The notes under the pieces: model-generated
Told to the model about the DNA's origin: nothing
Database searches by the model: none
The model's input: only the letters and a program-made list of their open reading frames with translations
Translations under genes and position numbers: made by a program
DNA from: an uncultured Lachnospiraceae bacterium
GTDB lineage: Bacteria; Bacillota; Clostridia; Lachnospirales; Lachnospiraceae
Assembly (NCBI GenBank): GCA_934434905.1
Contig: CAKSAI010000015.1
Span: forward strand, 1 to 22,579
Reading direction: 5' to 3'
DNA length: 22,579 nt
In this document: positions 18,001 through 22,579 of the stretch, piece by piece
How the letters are laid out: the number at the start of each line of letters is the position of its first letter
Numbering within the stretch: the first letter of the stretch is position 1

Positions 18001-19720
18001 GAATGCAACCGCCTCCTTTGATTATGCGTGCTTCGGAAACAGTATCACAGACGGCGCATCGGTTAATACACCGATAACACCGGGAACGATCGAGACAGAC
18101 TTCAGCGAACATCTGCGCAACATTGAAGATGATAAAATGACCTATCTGGGCAATGAAGATACCTGGGAGGATGTGGGTTCCGGGTATGCACAGAGAAAGG
18201 CAGAGGGTATCTCCTTACTTTATTGCAGGAATAAGTTGTTTGAGGATGTGAAAGCGGAAGCCACCATTACCCTGACCGATGGAAGCGGTACGGCCGGAAT
18301 CCTCATTGGGAAACAGAAAAATACACGAGATACCGCAGCATGTTATCAGATTGCACTGAACGGGGACAAAGAGGTTACGATTCTTGTGGATGGCAAAGAG
18401 CTGGCCAAAGGAAAGGTGGAGACAAAGGGAGACAGCATCCGGCTGATCGTACGCCGGGAGAACGGATACCTGCATGTCATGGCAGGCGAAAACGGCACTC
18501 CGCTTCTGTCCATTTCCGATGACACCTATGGGAAGGGATATGTTGCTTATTATACCGACAGCGCGGCAGCGACCTTTACCAACTATGATATCACGGCGCT
18601 TGGCAATGTATGGCATTGTAACTCTACGATGCTGGGAACCAGGGGAGTCATCGAGTTACTTGAGAATTCTGCACTGACCACGCTGGAGGGTGTAGGTCTT
18701 ACGGAAGGAATCATAACCTTCCAGGCGAATATTTCCATGCCGGAAGGAGACAAAGAGAATAAGATCGGTGTATTGCTGGGTGGCTCCAGTTATCGATTGG
18801 CAGGCTACGGCGCAGTTTCTGTTCTGTATAATGCGAAAACGGGTGTACTGGAGGCAATGGAAGGAGCAGACAGCCTGGGTAAAGTATCGCTGACCGAGCC
18901 GGGTACTTCGGAGGGTATCAGCCTGATGGTGGTATTCCGCAATGGAACATATGATATTTATGCGAATCAGTCTGCAGAGCCGGTGCTCAGCGTGAAGGCT
19001 TCTAAGCCGAATGGCGGCGGAGTGAGCTTCTACAAGAATACAGGAGTCGGAACAGTCTATAATGTGAAGGCCCTGGATATCACCGGAACCTCAGACATGG
19101 AAGACCTGGATATTGTAAAAGAGTGGCGGAGCACAGAAGCAAAGCAGAAGTATACCATTGCCGTGGCAGGCACAGACGGGGAGGCTGTCAAGGATGATTT
19201 TTCCAATGAAGAAGGATGGAACAAGAACTTCTACAAGATCAAGACAGACTGGGCGGACTGGTATGTGAAGGACGGCGTCCTCAAGGCGGATTCCACCGGA
19301 AAGAACTGGAATATCGCGACGATAATCAGCGGATTGTACCGGGATGTGGATGTGAAGTTCAAGATACGATTTACCGAATACAGCAGTTCTTCAAGTGTAT
19401 ATCTGACAGTAGGCAAGCAGCGGATCTATGCAGGCGCAGGCGATTCGGGACTGACGTTTTCCATAAACGGCAGTGGTCTGGTCAGTATCAGTGATAACGC
19501 AGGAAAAGGACGTCTGAATGACTGGAATACGTATATCAGCGGCCTTGACGAATGGTTTGAGGTAGAACTTAAGGCTGTAAACGGGCATGTGACTGCCTAT
19601 ATCGATGGAACCGAGATTTACAGCGGTCAGGCAGATTCTCTATCCAGCGGTTATGTAGCGCTGCAGAGTGATTATGTGAATCTGGAAGTGGATGACTTAA
19701 GCGTAACGCCGCTTCGGTAA
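15056..19720 (+). CDS. Membrane-anchored GH13 neopullulanase-like enzyme with multiple beta-sandwich modules
   Basis: This 1554-residue protein starts in an ATGA overlap with the upstream gene. An N-terminal hydrophobic segment (about 8-30) has no clear cleavage site and probably anchors it outside the membrane. Residues about 60-146 resemble the CBM34 domain of neopullulanases (YRFAVGNDGTEATMYLGVEG). The GH13 barrel (about 165-560) has the nucleophile D374 in GYRFDAEES, the acid/base E411 in LILAEN, the transition-state aspartate D476 in LGQHDVVR, and GSPVIYYGDETGL. Region I reads D285-M-V-I-S-Y where relatives have N-H in the last two positions. A beta domain ends near 643. About five concanavalin-like modules follow, roughly 660-820, 825-1000, 1010-1185, 1185-1345 and 1375-1554. 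Most neopullulanases are about 500-650 residues, so the tail is exceptional. It is expected to hydrolyse or rearrange alpha-glucans at the cell surface, but specificity cannot be read from the sequence. Confidence 0.88.
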   Translation: MRKKIGKILVCIVSLAVVIGCGIFAYAAWKGYQEEKKAMAAGRNAEIVEAFHDQGGIYMSPSAPKKDEAVTIRLRGNRYNLTKAQIQVTTDRGTTWECYDMAYEKKDDTGYYDLWVGQIPAKEEPYFYRFAVGNDGTEATMYLGVEGLKSYQLDVEEMFYCMPGFDTPKWSQGALWYYIHTGQFYNGDTSNDIYREYLMKDNAYGDDTQSMSRGSGDLAGIIEKLDYIQDFGVTALALGPFFSTSEMFGFGTDNMEAVETAYGTEEQIQKLIREVHDRDMKITTDMVISYATNYSKYYNAYGFFPGEGAYQSKDSKYYPMFLFPQWPYDGVKIWNSMGLNIANEDAAKLIYKNADSMVLRYLNEPYGLDGYRFDAEESVGNLGYEYEPEKYFNGIREAIKGVSGEKLILAENCTGIADQYNELFDSSWQKNGYFAMKDWMNGKKTGTEVLKVLQDNLINTARPRALSSYNFLGQHDVVRLWDDTEEQKNDIAAVLLLQMTYMGSPVIYYGDETGLTNGYYHNQSASNFLWDESQWDYDILNLVKALGQARKEYSCLKDGVICHGEADDAQLFLAFGRFDENGAVITLCNKQGKTMEHEINVSRYNISDGDVLTDYLTGAAYTVKNGKVAVNVIPGGTLLVTGKASQYRSHYTVSNIGKDLTVVQKDEKQFELTGKGVLSGKKDSIGFMEAKVFNNMALSAEITPGKKGKAALLFRKDQEADSALYAAVVENGRLTVLARSEAGDSVATITEAEIPEGAAVQVARENGNHFVTYYRESEEGAWTLVDKSACVLAMPEEIYGGITSLKGSSVFDKVTLEEKEQQICDSFDEEALGSMFTADEGTTLSDGHLTLRAGESTPVFAWANAHTADFTFKTRAGGLKDSGNGTAAAGVMSMADKEDAVVLARTQIDGKNLLVFGKLLDGKLQVSGSMEDSDPDADVNLQLQRIGSMYTAVVSYDDTNWQKIGGSLYCNYTELHAGLWTWNATASFDYACFGNSITDGASVNTPITPGTIETDFSEHLRNIEDDKMTYLGNEDTWEDVGSGYAQRKAEGISLLYCRNKLFEDVKAEATITLTDGSGTAGILIGKQKNTRDTAACYQIALNGDKEVTILVDGKELAKGKVETKGDSIRLIVRRENGYLHVMAGENGTPLLSISDDTYGKGYVAYYTDSAAATFTNYDITALGNVWHCNSTMLGTRGVIELLENSALTTLEGVGLTEGIITFQANISMPEGDKENKIGVLLGGSSYRLAGYGAVSVLYNAKTGVLEAMEGADSLGKVSLTEPGTSEGISLMVVFRNGTYDIYANQSAEPVLSVKASKPNGGGVSFYKNTGVGTVYNVKALDITGTSDMEDLDIVKEWRSTEAKQKYTIAVAGTDGEAVKDDFSNEEGWNKNFYKIKTDWADWYVKDGVLKADSTGKNWNIATIISGLYRDVDVKFKIRFTEYSSSSSVYLTVGKQRIYAGAGDSGLTFSINGSGLVSISDNAGKGRLNDWNTYISGLDEWFEVELKAVNGHVTAYIDGTEIYSGQADSLSSGYVALQSDYVNLEVDDLSVTPLR

Positions 19721-19723
19721 AAA

Positions 19724-19759
19724 TTTGTAATAAGATTTGTAATAAGAGTTGTAATAAGA
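19724..19759 (+). repeat. Three tandem 12-bp direct repeats
   Basis: TTTGTAATAAGA occurs at 19724-19735 and 19736-19747, with a third copy at 19748-19759 that differs only in its first base (G). The array begins three bases after the stop codon of the GH13 gene and ends exactly where a hairpin begins. It could be slippage-prone spacer DNA or a binding site for a regulator of the downstream gene; nothing in the sequence decides between these. Confidence 0.9.
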
Positions 19760-19799
19760 AAGGAACCACAGTTCCGTAAAAAAGGGGCTGTGGTTCCTT
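19760..19799 (+). terminator. Strong hairpin between the GH13 and GH106-type genes
   Basis: AAGGAACCACAG (19760-19771) pairs perfectly with CTGTGGTTCCTT (19788-19799). Inside it, TTCC and GGGG can add four pairs including two G-U, leaving an eight-base loop GTAAAAAA. The following sequence is GACAATAGG, so there is no U-tract and a classic intrinsic terminator on the + strand is not certain. It could instead be an attenuator, a transcript-stabilising stem or a processing site. On the opposite strand the run after the stem is TTCTTATTAC, also weak. No minus-strand gene is nearby. Confidence 0.5.
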
Positions 19800-19817
19800 G
19801 ACAATAGGAGTAAAGAT

Positions 19818-22579
19818 ATGAGAAAAGAAGATTTTCGACCGCTTTCCTTTTGGAGCTTTAACGGAGAGATGGAGGATGAGGAGATCAAGAGCCAGATCCG
19901 GCAGTTTGCCAAGCAGGGGTTTGGAGGCTTCTTCATGCATGCCAGAGCCGGTCTGACCTTAGAATATATGGGGGAAGAATGGTTTCGGGCCTGCCGCACT
20001 GCAGTGGAGGAAGCGAAGAAGCAGAACCTTAAGGCCTGGCTCTATGATGAGAATGGCTGGCCCAGCGGATTTGCCGGGGGAAAGGTACCGGCATTGGGTG
20101 AGGATTATACGGCAAAGCACCTTTATTTTATCGATCATCTTCCGGAGGAGGGGAATGGGAGATTGATGGCTGCTTACCGCACTTTGCCGGATGGAAGCTG
20201 CCGGCGGCTTCCGGAGCAGGAAGCCATAGATGGAGATCTGTTCTGCTGTCTTGGGCAGCTTATGGGTTATGCAGATCTCTTAAATCCCAGGGCCATGAGG
20301 GCTTTTATTGACTTCACACATGAGAAATACAAGGAAGAGCTGGGAGAATATTTTGGAACAGTGATACCGGGAATCTTTACCGATGAACCTCAGCTTGTGG
20401 GAAAATTCCCGTATACCTTTGATTTCCCAGAGCTTTTCTATAAGGCAAACGGTTATGATTTCTTTGACGAAGCATGGAGGCTTACCAGAGACGGACTGGA
20501 GCATGCCGCTTTTAAGTATCAGGCATCGAAGCTGGTGGCGGAGTTATTCCGCACTGCTTTTACGGAGCAGATCGAGAACTGGTGCCGGGAAAATCATCTG
20601 GAATTCACCGGGCATTTCTCCAATGAGGACGGTCTTTGCAACCAGACCAGTGCTAACTATGATCTGATGGCGCAGTATGGTGTGATGTCGCGTCCGGGGA
20701 TTGACTTTCTGGGACGGCGGCTGACGTCGCCGATACTGGTCAAGCAGGTCTCGGATGGGGCATATTTGGCCGGAAGAAAGCAGATTACCAGCGAGAGCTT
20801 TGGCTGCAGCGGCTGGGATGTGAGCTTTAATGATCTGTTATGGATTGCAGGGTGGCAGGCAGCTTTCGGGATCAATTCCATTGTGACACACCTGTCAGCC
20901 TACTCCATGCGAGGCAGGCGAAAGCGGGATTATCCGGCATTTTTCTCCTATCAGGAGCCCTGGTGGGAGATTTTTGGAGAGGTAAGCAGAGAAATTGTCA
21001 GGGTCAATGAATTTCTCTCGGAGGGACGGCGTGATATCCGTCTTTTGGTTGTATATCCGGTAACCAGTATGTGGTGTGTGCTGGCGGGAAAGCAGGAATT
21101 CTCAGAAGAAGCCCGGTATATCTCCAATCAGTTCCGGATGCTGGTGGAACAGCTCCTGGATCTGCAGAAGGATTTCCTTATTGTGACGGAAGAGGAGCTG
21201 GCCGTGTTTGAAGCTTGTGAGGGGAGGCTCTGCCGGGAGGATATCAAGTGTCCTACGGTGATCGTGCCGGACAGCCTCTCATTGAACCGGGCAACCTATA
21301 GGAAGCTGCAGGAGATTGCCGCAAGCGGCGGAAATGTGGTGTACATCAATCGCCGCCCGGTACTGTGTGAAGGGCAGCGAATGGATATAGATATTCCGGG
21401 GATTGTGGTAGAAAACCGGCGTGGGTTGTTGGAAAAGTATTTTCTCGCTAACGGTCAGACAGAAGATGTGCTTGCGGTAGATGGCTTCAGCGGGCAGGCG
21501 GTTTCGGGGATGATCTTATCCCGCCGGGTTCTTGAGGATGGAACACAGCGGATTTTTGTAATGAACCCATCTCATAGCGATACCAAGAAGCTGTATCTGC
21601 GGGTAAAGGGCAGACAGGAAATTCAGGGATATGAGAACTGTGAAAGCAGTGAGAAATATTGGAATTTCTGCGACGGGAAAAATACTTTCGTCTCAATAAC
21701 ACTGGCACCGACGGAAAGCGTGTGTGTGACGGCGCGGGAAAAAGGAGAACGGTCTGCTGCGGGTGTGCCGGAACTGTCTTCGATGAGGCTGCTGTTCCCA
21801 TCCAAGGTAGAGCTGCTGTCCCCCAATGCCTTGACGGTGGGGCACTGTGACGTCTATGTAAATGATGTTCTGCTGTGTGAAGGGGTAATCCCTGCAACAT
21901 GTGCGGACGCGGTGTATCAGCATGCTTATGAGAGCGGGAAAGTATCGAGAGTTCGCGTGGTTTATCAATTTTTGGCGGACTTTAAGGGAAAGATTCCGAA
22001 GAATCTGAAACTGGTGGCGGAGAGCGACGGCATTCAGGCGCTTTCGGTCAATGGAACCGATGTGTTAGAGCAGCGGGAAGGGTGGTGGATCGACAAATCC
22101 TTCCACGTGTTTCCAATAGCCGGACTGGTGCAGAATAAAACCAACCGGGTGGAGATGGAGTTTGAGATCATACGTCCGGAGGAACTTGAGGAGCAAGGGG
22201 ACTTTGAGGGCTACCGCAATCGGTTTTTCTATCCGGTGGAGCCGGAGGATATCTATATTACCGGAAGCTTTGATGTGCACACGGAGGGCAGCGTAACGGA
22301 AGGAATTGAGACGCTGCATACAGACGGTGGATTTATGCTGACGGAAGAGACGGAGAAGCATGATGGCGAGTTGACAAGGCAAAACCTGTGGTTCTATCGA
22401 GGCAGTGTGAGCCAGACCTATTTTATCTCAGATATCCCGGAAGGCACGGATTGCTTTATCCGATTGGAGGACTGGATGGGAACAGCGGCTGAGATTCTTG
22501 TGAATGGAAAGTCTGCAGGTGTGATCTGCAGGGTACCTTACCGACTCTCCATATCGGAATATCTCGTTCCGGGAGAGAA
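19818..22579 (+). CDS. GH106-type glycoside hydrolase, 3' partial
   Basis: The frame is open from the ATG at 19818 to the window end (920 codons visible), with AGGAG at 19806-19810. The N-terminus (MRKEDFRPLSFWSFNGEM) has no signal peptide, so the enzyme should be cytoplasmic. It matches the large clostridial glycosyl hydrolases annotated as family 106-like: GFGGFFMHARAGL, AWLYDENGWPSGFAGG (D77, E78), GIFTDEPQL (D189, E190) and KQITSESFGCSGWD (E326) lie in a barrel-like N-terminal half. The C-terminal part ends with ILVNGKSAG and PYRLSISEYL, as in the jelly-roll domain that closes such enzymes. Characterised GH106 members are alpha-L-rhamnosidases, but many relatives are uncharacterised, so rhamnose specificity is only a guess. 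It may form a separate unit from the GH13 gene because of the 97-base gap with repeats and hairpin. It would process imported oligosaccharides. Confidence 0.85.
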   Translation, partial: MRKEDFRPLSFWSFNGEMEDEEIKSQIRQFAKQGFGGFFMHARAGLTLEYMGEEWFRACRTAVEEAKKQNLKAWLYDENGWPSGFAGGKVPALGEDYTAKHLYFIDHLPEEGNGRLMAAYRTLPDGSCRRLPEQEAIDGDLFCCLGQLMGYADLLNPRAMRAFIDFTHEKYKEELGEYFGTVIPGIFTDEPQLVGKFPYTFDFPELFYKANGYDFFDEAWRLTRDGLEHAAFKYQASKLVAELFRTAFTEQIENWCRENHLEFTGHFSNEDGLCNQTSANYDLMAQYGVMSRPGIDFLGRRLTSPILVKQVSDGAYLAGRKQITSESFGCSGWDVSFNDLLWIAGWQAAFGINSIVTHLSAYSMRGRRKRDYPAFFSYQEPWWEIFGEVSREIVRVNEFLSEGRRDIRLLVVYPVTSMWCVLAGKQEFSEEARYISNQFRMLVEQLLDLQKDFLIVTEEELAVFEACEGRLCREDIKCPTVIVPDSLSLNRATYRKLQEIAASGGNVVYINRRPVLCEGQRMDIDIPGIVVENRRGLLEKYFLANGQTEDVLAVDGFSGQAVSGMILSRRVLEDGTQRIFVMNPSHSDTKKLYLRVKGRQEIQGYENCESSEKYWNFCDGKNTFVSITLAPTESVCVTAREKGERSAAGVPELSSMRLLFPSKVELLSPNALTVGHCDVYVNDVLLCEGVIPATCADAVYQHAYESGKVSRVRVVYQFLADFKGKIPKNLKLVAESDGIQALSVNGTDVLEQREGWWIDKSFHVFPIAGLVQNKTNRVEMEFEIIRPEELEEQGDFEGYRNRFFYPVEPEDIYITGSFDVHTEGSVTEGIETLHTDGGFMLTEETEKHDGELTRQNLWFYRGSVSQTYFISDIPEGTDCFIRLEDWMGTAAEILVNGKSAGVICRVPYRLSISEYLVPGE

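Overview
The window looks like one long carbohydrate-handling gene cluster from a Gram-positive anaerobe of the Clostridia, most likely a gut Lachnospiraceae. This is an inference from moderate GC, strong AGGAG-type ribosome binding sites, lipoprotein binding proteins, sugar ABC permeases without a dedicated ATPase, and large membrane-anchored surface glycosidases. All eleven genes are on the + strand. I see no rRNA, tRNA, CRISPR array, insertion sequence or phage gene.

Region 1 (2-11026) is nearly gapless. A very large solute-binding protein carrying two N-terminal CBM6/35-like modules (5' end outside the window) is followed by a MalF/LplB-type and a MalG-type permease. Next come a membrane protein joining an NHL-like propeller, a TPR-like stretch and a C-terminal Yip1-like membrane domain, and a DUF5696-type lipoprotein. 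A second, different permease pair closes the region. Region 2 (11124-12572) is a second, conventional lipoprotein solute-binding protein with the strongest ribosome binding site in the window. The order is therefore binding protein, permease, permease, two accessory proteins, permease, permease, binding protein.

Region 3 (12621-19720) encodes two large surface proteins that overlap by ATGA. One has three concanavalin-like beta-sandwich modules with a C-terminal membrane anchor. The other is a 1554-residue N-terminally anchored GH13 enzyme of neopullulanase type with about five beta-sandwich modules. A 97-base gap then holds three tandem 12-bp repeats and a strong hairpin. Region 4 (19818 to the end) is a GH106-type glycoside hydrolase without a signal peptide, cut by the window end.

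A working model, by inference: the surface GH13 and its concanavalin-module partner bind and trim a polysaccharide outside the cell, the two binding-protein/permease sets import the products using an ATPase encoded elsewhere, and the cytoplasmic GH106-type enzyme completes degradation. The roles of the NHL-Yip1 protein and the DUF5696 lipoprotein, placed between the two transporter halves, are unknown. They are the most likely place for undescribed biology here.
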